Source: Acidobacteriota bacterium (GTDB lineage Bacteria; Acidobacteriota; Vicinamibacteria; Vicinamibacterales; UBA8438). Taken from it: a stretch of 64,000 bases of DNA. The position numbers and the translations under genes are program-made. Position 1 is the stretch's first letter. Each line of letters opens with the position of its first letter. Below the pieces are notes generated by a model, which was given only the letters and a program-made list of their open reading frames with translations, made no database searches and was not told the DNA's origin. Location: NCBI GenBank assembly GCA_009861545.1, contig VXME01000115.1, positions 1-64,000 of the forward strand, in the 5' to 3' direction. Shown here one piece after another: positions 1 to 8,864 of the stretch.

Positions 1-54
1 CCCAGATCTACCCCCGTAACCGCCTCGGCTCCGTCAGATGTGTTTAAGAGATAC
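1..54 (+). other. Residual Illumina P5/Nextera adapter (non-genomic)
   Basis: Positions 36-54 match the Nextera mosaic end AGATGTGTATAAGAGACAG at 16 of 19 bases. Positions 22-35 match the preceding linker TCGTCGGCAGCGTC at 10 of 14, and positions 3-13 match the P5 tail GAGATCTACAC at 9 of 11. The eight bases left between P5 and linker (14-21) are exactly the length of an i5 index. Order and spacing all fit, so this is adapter carried into the contig end with errors, not genomic DNA. The apparent GTG start at 40 of the next reading frame lies inside it. Confidence 0.9.
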
Positions 55-741
55 GGAGGAGAAGGGCCCGGCGGCTTCGGCGGGGGCGGCGGGCCGGATC
101 CGGAGAGACGGCAGCGCATGATGGAGCGGATGCAGCAGATGTCTCCCGAAGAGCGCCAGGAGTTCTTTGCCCGCATGCGGGAACGGCGCGCCGCGGGCGG
201 CGGCGGTCCCGGCGGCCCCGGCGGGCCGAGAGCCTCCCGGCGCCGGGCGAACGCGCAACAAGGGTCGAACGTCCCGGCCGTCGAGCGGGGGGCGAGCACG
301 ATCGACGCGCTGTTCGCCCCCATCGAGGTGGAAGAGACCGACGGACGGGTCTGGGTGCTGAACGGCGGCCGCCTGTCCAGCCTGAACGTCCGTCTCGGCG
401 TGACCGACGGCACGGCGAGCGAGCTGCTGGCCGTGGATGGCGCATCCGCGCCGAGCGGATCCGTGCCGGCGAATCGCGACGTGGAGTCGCTCCGCGCGCG
501 CCTGGCGACGGTTGCCGACGCAGCGGCGCGCGCCGCGCTCGAGCAGCGGCTGGCGGCCCTGGAAGCCGCAGCCCCGGTGTTGCCGGCAACCACCGTTCAG
601 GCTGCCCCGGGAACGATCGGCGCGGGCGTCCGCCTCGTGACGAACGTCAGCACGCCGGACGCGGGAAGCGGCCCCGCGGCCGGCGGCAGCGGATCTCCGC
701 TGATCCCCCAGTTCCCCTTCGGAAGGCGCGGCCGGCGGTGA
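55..741 (+). CDS. Efflux periplasmic adaptor (MacA/HlyD-like), C-terminal part
   Basis: This is the 3' part of a gene cut by the contig edge; the frame is open from the first genomic base and its upstream in-frame GTG is adapter. A Gly/Arg/Met-rich stretch (roughly the first 60 residues, with GGGGG and MQQMSPEERQ-type helices) is followed by a short beta segment, GRVWVLNGGRLSSLNVRLG, then TDGTASELL. That resembles the last domain of MacA-type adaptors, which link an inner-membrane pump to an outer-membrane channel. Its TGA overlaps the GTG of the ATPase gene by 4 bases, which supports a MacAB operon. The low-complexity insert is unusual for MacA of model organisms. The N-terminal hairpin and lipoyl domains are missing, so the assignment rests on the C-terminus and context. 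Confidence 0.6.
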   Translation, partial: GGEGPGGFGGGGGPDPERRQRMMERMQQMSPEERQEFFARMRERRAAGGGGPGGPGGPRASRRRANAQQGSNVPAVERGASTIDALFAPIEVEETDGRVWVLNGGRLSSLNVRLGVTDGTASELLAVDGASAPSGSVPANRDVESLRARLATVADAAARAALEQRLAALEAAAPVLPATTVQAAPGTIGAGVRLVTNVSTPDAGSGPAAGGSGSPLIPQFPFGRRGRR

Positions 742-1526
742 CTCCCTCGAAACCGGTCATCGCGGTCGAGGACATCACCAAGGTCTACGCCATGGGCGAC
801 GTCGAGGTGCGTGCGCTCCGGGGCGTGAGTCTCTCCATCCAGGCCGGCGAGTTCGTCGCGGTCACCGGTCCGTCCGGGTCCGGCAAGTCGACGTTCATGC
901 ACATCCTCGGCTGCCTCGACCGGCCGACCCGCGGCCACTACCTGCTCGACGGCCGGGATGTCTCCCGGCTCTCGCGCGACGAACTGGCCGAGGTGCGCAA
1001 CGGGAAGATCGGCTTCGTGTTCCAGGGCTTCAACCTGCTGGCGCGGACCACCGCCCTCGACAACGTCGAGCTCCCCCTGCTCTACGGCTCCCGCATGAAC
1101 GGGCCGGCGCGTCACGCGCGGGCTCGCGAGATGCTGCACGCGGTCGGGCTCGACGACCGGATGGATCACTTCCCGAACCAGCTCTCGGGCGGCCAGCAGC
1201 AGCGGGTGGCGATTGCCCGCGCCCTGGTCAACCAGCCCGCCATCCTCCTGGCGGACGAGCCGACCGGCAACCTGGACTCGCGCACCAGCGTCGAGGTGAT
1301 GGACATCTTCCAGCGTCTGAATCAGGAGAGCGGCATCACGGTGCTGCTGATCACGCACGAAGCGGACATCGCCGAGTACGGCAACCGGATCATCCGCTTC
1401 CACGACGGCAGGGTCCTCTCCGACCGGCCGAACGCGTCGCGGCGCGTTGCGAGCGACGAATTCGCGGCCCTGCCGCCCGACAACGCCGATGCGGCGTCGG
1501 CGGCATCCGTTCCGCAGACGGCATAG
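738..1526 (+). CDS. ABC transporter ATP-binding protein, MacB/LolD type
   Basis: A 262-residue ABC ATPase. Walker A GPSGSGKS is at residues 44-51, the signature [15 protein letters not shown] starts at 149, and Walker B ILLADEP is at 169-175, followed by TGNLD, which is typical of the MacB/LolD/FtsE group. The GTG start overlaps the adaptor stop (GTGA), implying translational coupling. The permease starts 20 bases downstream. The last ~35 residues after the H-loop region form an Ala/Asp-rich tail that is not part of the nucleotide-binding fold. It powers the associated permease from the cytoplasmic face; the substrate cannot be read from the sequence, though MacAB-type systems move peptides, macrolides, lipoproteins or siderophores. 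Confidence 0.92.
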   Translation: MTPSKPVIAVEDITKVYAMGDVEVRALRGVSLSIQAGEFVAVTGPSGSGKSTFMHILGCLDRPTRGHYLLDGRDVSRLSRDELAEVRNGKIGFVFQGFNLLARTTALDNVELPLLYGSRMNGPARHARAREMLHAVGLDDRMDHFPNQLSGGQQQRVAIARALVNQPAILLADEPTGNLDSRTSVEVMDIFQRLNQESGITVLLITHEADIAEYGNRIIRFHDGRVLSDRPNASRRVASDEFAALPPDNADAASAASVPQTA

Positions 1527-1546
1527 CGGGAAACGAGGTCAGAACG

Positions 1547-2773
1547 ATGTCCGTGCTGATGGTGCTCCGCGTCGCGCTCAAGGCGCTCGGCCGCAACAAG
1601 ATGCGCACCAGCCTGACCATGCTGGGGATGATCATCGGAGTTGCCGCCGTCATCACGATGGTTGCCCTCGGCAGAGGCGCACAGCAGGAGATCGAGACCC
1701 AGATCCGGTCCGCCGGCACGAACATGATCATGGTCCGCGCCGGGAACTACCGCCGCGGCGGGATCAGCATGGGCATGGGCCAGTCGCCGCGGTTGAAGGC
1801 GGACGACGTCGACGCGATCCGCGAGCGGGTGCCGGAGGCGCAGTACCTGGCCGCCGGCGTCCGGACGCGGGATCAGGTCGTCGCGGCCGGCCAGAACTGG
1901 AACACGACCATCCAGGGCACGGACATCGAGTTCCCGCAGATCCGCTTCTGGAACATCCAGCTCGGCACCTTCTTCACCACGACCCACGTCCAGAGCGCGG
2001 CGAAGGTCGCGGTGCTGGGATCCGTCGTCCGCGACAACCTGTTCGGCGAGGGCGTGGACCCGGTCGGCGCCCGCATGCGCATCCGCAACCAGTCGTTCCA
2101 AGTGCTCGGGGTCATGGCCTCCAAGGGCTCGGGACAGTTCGGCGAGGACCAGGACGACGCCATCTTCGTTCCCTACACCACCGTCAACAAGAAGCTGCGG
2201 GGGCGGGACGGGACCAACATCTCCGAGATCACCATCTCGGCCGCGTCGGCCGACCGCATCAACGCCGTGGCCGACGAGATCACGGCGGTGCTGCGCGAGG
2301 AGCATGGCCTGGGGCCGGGCGAGGACAACGACTTCATGGTCCGCACGCAGGAGGACATGACGAGCATGCGGACGCAGACGACCCAGACGATGACCGGCCT
2401 GCTGGCCAGCATCGCCGGCGTCTCGCTGATCGTCGGCGGCATCGGCATCATGAACATCATGCTGGTGTCGGTGACCGAGCGGACCCGGGAGATCGGCCTG
2501 CGCATGGCGGTCGGCGCCAAGGGACGCGACGTCCTGCTGCAGTTCCTGGTCGAAGCGATCGTCCTGAGCCTGGTCGGCGGCCTGGTCGGGGTCGGGCTCG
2601 GGTTCAGCCTGTCGGAGGGCTTGACCCAGTTCCTCGCCTGGCCGACCTCGGTCCCGGCGGATGCGGTGGTCGTCGCCGTCGGCTTCGCCGCCGCGACCGG
2701 CATCTTCTTCGGCTTCTACCCCGCCCGCAAGGCGGCGCAGCTCGACCCGATCGAATCGCTCCGTTTCGAATAG
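1547..2773 (+). CDS. ABC transporter permease, MacB/FtsX family
   Basis: A 408-residue inner-membrane protein. It has an N-terminal transmembrane helix (around residues 22-42), a periplasmic MacB_PCD domain of about 230 residues, and a C-terminal FtsX domain with three helices starting near TMTGLLASIAGVSLIVGGIG. The loop TERTREIGLRMAVGAKGRD is the diagnostic cytoplasmic segment of this permease class. The protein ends with DPIESLRFE, the usual terminus of these permeases. It forms a tripartite pump with the adaptor and ATPase immediately upstream. Length and domain order are normal for the split (separate-ATPase) form of MacB. Confidence 0.93.
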   Translation: MSVLMVLRVALKALGRNKMRTSLTMLGMIIGVAAVITMVALGRGAQQEIETQIRSAGTNMIMVRAGNYRRGGISMGMGQSPRLKADDVDAIRERVPEAQYLAAGVRTRDQVVAAGQNWNTTIQGTDIEFPQIRFWNIQLGTFFTTTHVQSAAKVAVLGSVVRDNLFGEGVDPVGARMRIRNQSFQVLGVMASKGSGQFGEDQDDAIFVPYTTVNKKLRGRDGTNISEITISAASADRINAVADEITAVLREEHGLGPGEDNDFMVRTQEDMTSMRTQTTQTMTGLLASIAGVSLIVGGIGIMNIMLVSVTERTREIGLRMAVGAKGRDVLLQFLVEAIVLSLVGGLVGVGLGFSLSEGLTQFLAWPTSVPADAVVVAVGFAAATGIFFGFYPARKAAQLDPIESLRFE

Positions 2774-2810
2774 CGACGGCCGCCGAGCGCCGACGGTCGT
2801 ACCCTCACGG

Positions 2811-2816
2811 TACAAT
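2811..2816 (+). promoter_or_regulatory. Candidate -10 element for the DoxX gene
   Basis: TACAAT (5 of 6 to consensus) lies 65 bases before the DoxX start, in the short gap after the permease. No convincing -35 is visible. A Shine-Dalgarno-like AAGGAAG is present just before the ATG at 2881. Confidence 0.35.
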
Positions 2817-2880
2817 CGGTGCGCATGCTACCGTTCGGCGAAATGGCGTCGACGCTCGTCTATCGAAAGGAAGTGCCCCG

Positions 2881-3276
2881 ATGACGCGTTTCCTCGATCC
2901 CTACGCGGAGTGCATCCACGACACGCTCCGCATCGTCGCCGGCTACCTCTTCATGCTGCACGGCCTGCAGAAGCTGTTCGGCGTGCTCGGAGGCCAGCAG
3001 ATGGAGCTGGTCTCGCTGCTCGGCCTCGCCGCGCTCATCGAGGCCGTCGGCGGCGCGCTCATCGCCCTGGGCCTGTTCACCCGGCCGGCGGCGTTCATCG
3101 CCAGCGGGGAGATGGCCGCGGCCTACTTCATGGGCCACGTGGCGCGCGAGGGACAGTTCCTGTTCCCGGTCGCCAACCAGGGGGAGCCGGCCGTGCTCTA
3201 TTGCTTCCTGTTCCTCTACCTCGCGTCGGTCGGACCCGGCGCCTGGAGCCTCGACGCGCGCTTCAGGAAGGCGTGA
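2881..3276 (+). CDS. DoxX family membrane protein
   Basis: A 131-residue protein with four predicted membrane helices. It carries the DoxX landmarks: RIVAGYLFMLHGLQKLFG near the N-terminus, then LAALIEAVGGALIALGLFTRPAAF, then an AYFMGH segment. These proteins of unclear biochemical role are usually linked to thiosulfate oxidation or redox and detergent stress. I chose the ATG at 2881 because AAGGAAG sits in Shine-Dalgarno position and the family normally begins a few residues before the first helix. The stop abuts the end of the convergent folK gene with no space for a separate terminator. Confidence 0.88.
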   Translation: MTRFLDPYAECIHDTLRIVAGYLFMLHGLQKLFGVLGGQQMELVSLLGLAALIEAVGGALIALGLFTRPAAFIASGEMAAAYFMGHVAREGQFLFPVANQGEPAVLYCFLFLYLASVGPGAWSLDARFRKA

Positions 3277-3810
3277 TCAGCCTGCGTCCCAGGCTCCCGG
3301 CGGGCCGAGATCGTCCAGCAACTCGCGAACGGTCCGCCGCGTCACCGGGTCCCTGAGGTCGGACGCGATCGCGGCCAGCGGCTCCAGCACGAACCGCCGC
3401 TGCCGGAACCGCGGGTGCGGGACGTGCAAGTCGGACCGGCGGACGACGAGCTCGCCCATCAGGATGATGTCGAGGTCGAGAGTCCGCGGCGCCCCGGGGA
3501 AGGGTCGTTGCCGCCCGCGCGCGCTCTCGATACGCAGGAGGCCGGCCAGCAGCGCCGCCGGCGCCAGGGCGCAGGCGCCGACCGCCGCGGCGTTGAGGAA
3601 CGAGGCCTGGGGCGGAACGCCCACCGGCGCGGTCTCGACGAACGGCGACACGCGCATGCCCGCGAGCAGGTTCCCCAGCGCGGCGACGGCGAACGCAAGA
3701 TGACCGGCCCGGTCGCCCTGGTTGCTGCCGAGGGCGACGGCGGTAATGCGATGAGCGGCCGGGGTGTAGCTCCCCGCCCCTACTGCTGCTTCGCCTTGCA
3801 AGTGATGCAA
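3277..3810 (-). CDS. folK: 2-amino-4-hydroxy-6-hydroxymethyldihydropteridine pyrophosphokinase
   Basis: HPPK transfers pyrophosphate from ATP to 6-hydroxymethyl-7,8-dihydropterin in folate synthesis. The start of the fold is VALGSNQGDR, and the family signature GAPRTLDLDIILMG supplies the two aspartates that bind the two magnesium ions. The RGRQRPFPG loop and HPRFRQRRFVLEPLA complete the match. The listed ATG gives 177 residues and overlaps the end of the DksA-type gene by 31 bases. The conserved fold begins only about 22 residues later, so a shorter, non-ATG start is possible. It is probably cotranscribed with the zinc-finger gene upstream. Confidence 0.92.
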   Translation of the reverse strand: MHHLQGEAAVGAGSYTPAAHRITAVALGSNQGDRAGHLAFAVAALGNLLAGMRVSPFVETAPVGVPPQASFLNAAAVGACALAPAALLAGLLRIESARGRQRPFPGAPRTLDLDIILMGELVVRRSDLHVPHPRFRQRRFVLEPLAAIASDLRDPVTRRTVRELLDDLGPPGAWDAG

Positions 3811-4112
3811 ACCCGCGTCCAGGGAATCGCGTTGAGGCGGGCGGGCGCAATCGGTTCGCCGCAGTCGCGGCAGACGCCGTAGATTCCCTGATCGATGCGC
3901 AGCAACGCCTCTTCTATCGCCTTCAGGATCTTGGCGTCGGTCTGCTTCAGCTTGAGCTGGATGTGGACCTCGTTGTTGCCGCTGGCCTGGTCGGCCATGT
4001 CACCCTGGCGGGTGTTATTGTCCATCGGCGTCGAGAACGACTTGGCGCCGCGCTCGGCGATGATCTCCTTACGCTTCCTTATCAACGCGTCCTTGTAGAC
4101 GGCCTCTTCCAT
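3780..4112 (-). CDS. DksA/TraR-type zinc-finger protein
   Basis: A 110-residue protein with a helical N-terminal half and a C-terminal four-cysteine zinc finger, C-R-D-C followed by C-I-T-C, preceded by the family motif RIDQGIYGVCRDCGEPI. Proteins of this type bind RNA polymerase through its secondary channel and tune the stringent response. The frame could begin further upstream at 4169, but the ATG at 4112 (MEEAVYKDALI) fits the family length and removes a basic N-terminal run. The coiled-coil tip in E. coli DksA carries two aspartates; I did not identify an equivalent pair with certainty, so the polymerase effect may differ. Confidence 0.85.
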   Translation of the reverse strand: MEEAVYKDALIRKRKEIIAERGAKSFSTPMDNNTRQGDMADQASGNNEVHIQLKLKQTDAKILKAIEEALLRIDQGIYGVCRDCGEPIAPARLNAIPWTRVCITCKAKQQ

Positions 4113-4196
4113 GACCCGGCTCCTCCTGTTTCGGCGGCTGGCCGGCAGCGTAATCAGGGAGTCTAGCACGCTTCGTTCGGCGCTCGCCGGGCCCGG

Positions 4197-6767
4197 CTAC
4201 TCGGTCCGCAGGGTCAGCAGCGGCTTGCGGCGCAGCACGTCCACGCTGGATGCGACGCCGACCACCAGAACGACGACGGCAGTCACCAGCATGCCGCCGA
4301 TGTTGATCGCCGGGGCCGGCGTCCACGGCACGTCGAGCACCTGTCGGGTGAGCGCCCAGGTCAGGGCGAGCGCGCCGATCGAGCCGACCAGGCCGGCCAG
4401 CGTCCCCAGCACGCCGTACTCGAACACGTACATCACGGCGATCAGGCGGGTGTTCGCGCCGAGCGTCTTGAACACCGCGGCGTCGAAGAGCCGCTGGAAC
4501 TTCGTCATCGCCACCGAGCCGACCAGGATCAGGCCGCCGGCCAGCAGAGCGATGGCTCCGACCACGCTGACGGCCAGCGTGACGTAGTCGAGCACCCGGC
4601 GGAACGTCCGGATGATCTCCAGGCCGTCGATGACCGAGACGTTCGGGTAGCTGTCCACGAGGTTCCGCTGAAGCGCACCGCGCGCAACGGGCCCCGCCGG
4701 CCCCCGCAAGAAGCTGATGTAGCTGTGCGGGGCGCCGTCGAACGTGCCGGGGCTGAACAGGAACATGAAGCCGCCGCTGCGCGAGTCGTCCCAGTCGACG
4801 GCGCGCACGCTCGTCACGCGCGCCTCGATCGCGCGGCCCAGCACGTCGAACCGGACCGTGTCGCCGAGCCGCATGCCCCGCTCCACCAAGCTGTCCTCGA
4901 TGGAGACCTCCGCCGGACCCGCGGCTGCGGCATCCCAGAACGCGCCGGCGACGATCCTCTCGTTCTCTTCCAGCCGCTCGCGGTAGGTCACGGTGTACTC
5001 GCGCCCGAATCCCGCGCGCCGTACCGCGCGGCGCCCCTCGATGGACGTGTCGGGGCCGGTCACGGCCGTCACCCGGGCGCGCAGCACCGGCAACAGGACC
5101 GGCCCTCCGCCCTCCCCCTCGCCGCCGACGCCGGCGTCCCGGAGAATGCGCGCCACCCCGTCCGCCTGGTCCTGCTGCACGTCGATGAGAAACATGTCGG
5201 GCATGTCGTCCCGCAGCTCGAGCGAGAACGACGCCAACAGGTTCGCCTGCACCGCGTGCACGCCGATGATGAAGAAGCTGCCCAGCCCCACCGCGAGAAG
5301 CACCACGCGTGTCTGGTTGCCCGGACGGCGCAGGTTAAGCGCGGCATGCCGCAGGGGGAACCAGCGCGCCGCCTCGAGTGGGCGCGTCATGCGGACCAGG
5401 GCCCGGCCGAGCAGATGCAGTGCTCCGGCGACGCCGATGAACCCGCCGGCCACGTACGCGCCGACCTCCAGGGAAGCGGCCTGCCAGGCCGCGACCCCGA
5501 CCAGCCCCAGGCCCACGAACACCGTGGCGGCCAGGCGCAGCGGGTCGCGGGGCGCCGCCGACGGCGCCTCCCCCTGCCGCAGCAGCAGCAGCGGCTTGGC
5601 GTGCCGGGTGTCGAGCAGCGGCACCAGGGCGAAGAGCAGCGAGACGAGCAGTCCCACCGCCAGCCCCTGCAGCATCGCCGAGAACGTCAGGTCGGTCGAG
5701 ACGATATCGAAGCCCGTCGTCGCCGCCGCCTGCGCCGCCAGGGAATCGGGCACGGACGCCAGCACCCCCCAGGCGACGCCGATACCGAGCAGCGCCCCGC
5801 CGAGTCCCAGCAGGGCGACCTGCACGACGTAGACGGCCAGCACGCCGGCCGCCGTGGCGCCCAGGCACTTCAGGATGGCCGCGCTGCGCAGCCGTTGCTG
5901 CACGAAGACCCGCGTCACGCTCCAGACGCCGATCCCGCCCAGGATGACGATGACGAAGCCGATCAGGCTGAGGTAGTTCTCGGCGCGCGAGAAGTTCCGC
6001 TCTATGCGGTTCTCGGTTCGCCGGTACGAGCCGATGCGGACGAACGCTTCCTGCAGGTCCTCGCGCAGTCCGCGTACCAGCGGCTCGATGGACGCTTCCT
6101 CCTGCACGCGCAGCAGGAGCTGCCGTTCGACGCGGCTCCCGAACTCGATCAGGCCGGTCTCGGCCAGCGCATCGTGCGCCACGAGCACGCGCGGCCCGAG
6201 GCTGAAACCGCCGAGCTGACGGCCCGGCTCGGTCACGATGGCGTCCCGAATCGTGAACGCCTCGTCGCCGATCAGGATCTCGTCGCCGACCGCGACGCCG
6301 AGCTGCGGCAACAGCTCCCGTCCCACGAGCGCGCCGCGGTCCCGAAGCAGGGCCGGCGAGTACGCGGTGCCGCTCTGCAGCGTGAAGCGGCCGTAGAAGG
6401 GGAAGGCCGTCTCGACGCCGCGCACCTCCACGATCTTCGTCCGCGTACCGGCCCCGGCCGGCAGTCGCGCCATCGTCACGGTGTCGACCGTCTCGGTGAG
6501 CTCGGTCCCCGCGACCTCCGCCGCGCGCGCCTCGATGCGGCCCATCACCTCGTCGGACCACGGCTGGTCCGTGCGGACATAGATGTCCCCGGCGGTCAGG
6601 CTCCGCGCCTCGGTGGCCAGCGCGGTGCGAACGTTCTGCACCAGCGAGCGGAGGGCAACGATGCCGCCGACCCCGATGGCGACGCAGCAGAAGAAGAAGA
6701 TCAACCGGCGCCAGGACGCCCGCAGCTCCCTGTACGCCATGCGCAGGACAAAGCTCATGGTCGGCAA
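4197..6767 (-). CDS. ABC transporter permease, YbbP-like (duplicated FtsX)
   Basis: An 856-residue permease with an N-terminal helix, a large periplasmic domain, two FtsX modules separated by a central membrane block, and a last FtsX module ending in the canonical KPLLTLRTE. This duplicated arrangement is that of YbbP, the permease annotated next to lysophospholipase L1. The ATPase gene ends 5 bases upstream and the esterase gene precedes that, so tesA-ybbA-ybbP appear to be one transcription unit. The cargo is unknown; the family is thought to handle lipid or hydrophobic substrates in the envelope. The start could be M1 or M4 (MSFVLRMAYREL). Confidence 0.9.
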   Translation of the reverse strand: MPTMSFVLRMAYRELRASWRRLIFFFCCVAIGVGGIVALRSLVQNVRTALATEARSLTAGDIYVRTDQPWSDEVMGRIEARAAEVAGTELTETVDTVTMARLPAGAGTRTKIVEVRGVETAFPFYGRFTLQSGTAYSPALLRDRGALVGRELLPQLGVAVGDEILIGDEAFTIRDAIVTEPGRQLGGFSLGPRVLVAHDALAETGLIEFGSRVERQLLLRVQEEASIEPLVRGLREDLQEAFVRIGSYRRTENRIERNFSRAENYLSLIGFVIVILGGIGVWSVTRVFVQQRLRSAAILKCLGATAAGVLAVYVVQVALLGLGGALLGIGVAWGVLASVPDSLAAQAAATTGFDIVSTDLTFSAMLQGLAVGLLVSLLFALVPLLDTRHAKPLLLLRQGEAPSAAPRDPLRLAATVFVGLGLVGVAAWQAASLEVGAYVAGGFIGVAGALHLLGRALVRMTRPLEAARWFPLRHAALNLRRPGNQTRVVLLAVGLGSFFIIGVHAVQANLLASFSLELRDDMPDMFLIDVQQDQADGVARILRDAGVGGEGEGGGPVLLPVLRARVTAVTGPDTSIEGRRAVRRAGFGREYTVTYRERLEENERIVAGAFWDAAAAGPAEVSIEDSLVERGMRLGDTVRFDVLGRAIEARVTSVRAVDWDDSRSGGFMFLFSPGTFDGAPHSYISFLRGPAGPVARGALQRNLVDSYPNVSVIDGLEIIRTFRRVLDYVTLAVSVVGAIALLAGGLILVGSVAMTKFQRLFDAAVFKTLGANTRLIAVMYVFEYGVLGTLAGLVGSIGALALTWALTRQVLDVPWTPAPAINIGGMLVTAVVVLVVGVASSVDVLRRKPLLTLRTE

Positions 6768-6772
6768 CCCGA

Positions 6773-7489
6773 TCAGCCGGCGGCCGCGCCGGCCGGCTCC
6801 AGTACGGCTTCCGGGGGGGCGACGCGCTCCGTCCGGCCATCGCGCATCGCCAGCGTGACGTCCGTGCAGCCGGCCAGCTCCCGGTCGTGGGTCACGAGCA
6901 TGAGCGTCGTGCCGCGCGTCCGGTTGATGTCGACCAGCAGGTCGATGACGTGGCGCCCGTTCGTGCTGTCCAGATTGCCGGTCGGCTCGTCGGCCAGCAG
7001 CAGCGGCGGGTCGTTGGCCAGCGCCCGCGCGATGGCGACCCGCTGTTGCTCGCCCCCGGACAGTTGCGACGGGTAGTGATGCCCGCGCTCGGTGAGGCCG
7101 ACATCGGCCAGCAGCCGGCGCCCCTTCCCGGACGGATTCGCGACGCCGGCGATCTCCAGCGGCACCATCACGTTCTCGAGCGCGGTAAGCGAGGGGATCA
7201 GGTGGAAGAACTGGAACACGAAGCCGATCCGCGCGCCGCGGAGCCGCGCGAGCTGATCCTCGTCGAGGGCCGTAATCTCGGTGCCGCCGATCAGGACCTT
7301 GCCGGTCGACGGGGTATCCAGCCCCGCGATCAGACCGAGCAACGTCGACTTGCCGCTGCCCGAGGGACCGACGATGGACAGCGACTGCCCCGCCGGCACG
7401 GACAGATCCAGCGGATGGAGGATGGTCAGCGCGCGGTCGCCGCTCTGCACCGTCTTCGAGACGCCGCGCAACTCGATCATCGGACTCAA
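6773..7489 (-). CDS. ABC transporter ATP-binding protein, YbbA-like
   Basis: A 238-residue ABC ATPase with Walker [10 protein letters not shown], signature [15 protein letters not shown] and Walker [13 protein letters not shown]. The TTG start at 7489 overlaps the esterase TGA (TTGA) and has GAGG about 7 bases upstream. An ATG three codons later at 7480 is the alternative but lies about 16 bases from that GAGG. It pairs with the duplicated-FtsX permease directly downstream. Confidence 0.92.
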   Translation of the reverse strand: MSPMIELRGVSKTVQSGDRALTILHPLDLSVPAGQSLSIVGPSGSGKSTLLGLIAGLDTPSTGKVLIGGTEITALDEDQLARLRGARIGFVFQFFHLIPSLTALENVMVPLEIAGVANPSGKGRRLLADVGLTERGHHYPSQLSGGEQQRVAIARALANDPPLLLADEPTGNLDSTNGRHVIDLLVDINRTRGTTLMLVTHDRELAGCTDVTLAMRDGRTERVAPPEAVLEPAGAAAG

Positions 7490-8283
7490 GGGTCGACCTC
7501 CTGCTCTGCCGCCACCCGCCGCAGCAGCGGCTCGAGCGCGGGCCAGAGATGCTCGGCGACGCGGGCCGCGCCGGCCTCGTTCGGGTGAATTCCGTCCGCC
7601 TGGTTCAGGTCCGGCACGCCGGCCACCCCCTCGAGCAGGAACGGTACGAACGTCACGTCGCGGCTCTCCGCCAACGTCCGGAACACGTCACGAAAGTTGG
7701 ACGTGTATACGGCGCCGAAGTTCGGCGGCGCCTCCATGCCGGCCAGCACGACCCCGATGCCCCGGTCCAGGGCGCGGTCGATGATTCGCTCCAGGTTGTC
7801 CCGCATCTGATCGACGGGCAGCCCCCGCAAAGCGTCGTTGCCCCCCAGCGCCACCACCAGGATCCGCACATCGCCGTCGAGCGCCCAGTCGAGCCGGCGG
7901 AGACCGCCCGCCGTCGTGTCTCCCGAGACGCCCATCGCGGCGATCTCGATCGGCCAGCCGGCGCCGTCGACGCGCTCCTGCAACCGCGCCGGATAGGCGT
8001 CCTCGGCGCCCAGGCCGAGCCCCGCGGTAAGAGAGTCTCCCAGAATGACCACCCTGGCCCGCAGCGTGAAGTCGTCTCCCCCGGGCAGAGACGCCGCCGC
8101 GCCCGCTGCCGCCAACGGTTCGGTCGCGGAAATCCCCTCGCCGGTGGAGATCGGGTCGACATCGGCCGGCGCGCCGCCGCAAGCGGTCGACATCCCCCCG
8201 GCCACGCAAAGCGCGACGGCCATGCGAAGACCGCGCGTCACGCCGCTGCCAGAATAGCTCCCCACGACATCACTCCATCCCAT
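7486..8283 (-). CDS. tesA: SGNH-family esterase / lysophospholipase L1-like (TesA)
   Basis: A 265-residue exported hydrolase. The SGNH blocks are all present: GDSLTAG with nucleophile Ser84, GVSGDTTAGG, GGND at residues 147-150, and DGIHPNEAG giving Asp230 and His233. In E. coli this fold acts as thioesterase I, arylesterase and lysophospholipase L1. The N-terminus has a hydrophobic segment ending MSTACGG, which could be a weak lipobox or an ordinary signal peptide, so it is probably periplasmic or lipid-anchored. The ATG at 8283 is the most sensible start. The frame stays open for another 1.5 kb upstream, but that is antisense to the peptidase gene. Confidence 0.9.
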   Translation of the reverse strand: MGWSDVVGSYSGSGVTRGLRMAVALCVAGGMSTACGGAPADVDPISTGEGISATEPLAAAGAAASLPGGDDFTLRARVVILGDSLTAGLGLGAEDAYPARLQERVDGAGWPIEIAAMGVSGDTTAGGLRRLDWALDGDVRILVVALGGNDALRGLPVDQMRDNLERIIDRALDRGIGVVLAGMEAPPNFGAVYTSNFRDVFRTLAESRDVTFVPFLLEGVAGVPDLNQADGIHPNEAGAARVAEHLWPALEPLLRRVAAEQEVDP

Positions 8284-8288
8284 CAATT

Positions 8289-8711
8289 CTACAGCCCGGA
8301 CTTCGGTGGCCGCGGCCCGCCGAACCGCAGCGTGCGAAGCCACCATCCGTAGGCGGCCACGTTGATTCCGCAAGCGGCGATGCCCAGCACAACCTGCGCC
8401 TGGCGGGTAAGTCCGGCCGGGTAGAGCACCGGCAGGAGGTAGCGCGCGATGAAGTCGCCGTCGTAGCCCGACGCTCCCGCCTCCCAGCGCAGCCACTGCT
8501 CCAACGGCGTCAGCGGACAGATCGCACCCGTCAACTCGATGCCGACGCCCCACGCGACGGCCGGCAGGTGCAGCCAGGCGAGCCACGGCCAGCGCGGCAC
8601 CGCGAAGCCGCCGAGCACGACGAACCCGACGAACGCCAGATGCACGCCGACCAGCAGATCGGCCGCGAGTCCGTAGAGCACCCCATCCAGTATGTCCCGA
8701 ACGCCTTGCAC
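8289..8711 (-). CDS. DUF2784 family membrane protein
   Basis: A small protein with about four membrane helices and the DUF2784 hallmarks: an early LLVGVHLAFVGFVVLGGF helix with a histidine, WGVGIELTGAICPLTPLEQWLR, then YDGDFIARYLLPVLYP. Function is unknown. The listed GTG gives 140 residues; a second GTG at 8681 (VLYGLAAD) would give 130 and matches the usual family N-terminus better. It lies 5 bases before the esterase gene and is likely the first gene of that operon. Confidence 0.85.
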   Translation of the reverse strand: MQGVRDILDGVLYGLAADLLVGVHLAFVGFVVLGGFAVPRWPWLAWLHLPAVAWGVGIELTGAICPLTPLEQWLRWEAGASGYDGDFIARYLLPVLYPAGLTRQAQVVLGIAACGINVAAYGWWLRTLRFGGPRPPKSGL

Positions 8712-8864
8712 GTCCGTTGGTCACGAACGACGATCGCCCGAACCCCAAGACGTCCACGGGGTTCATTTCATTCCGTGCGATGAAGCGACGCTCCGCATGG
8801 TCGAGACCTGCCGCAGCACCCTTTGCCCTTTCCGGACGTGTAGATGCGGCCCGGCGATTTCGGG

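Noticed and set aside
4725-7076. 783-codon open frame on the plus strand
   Set aside because: It is the antisense shadow of the YbbP and YbbA genes and has no recognisable domain.
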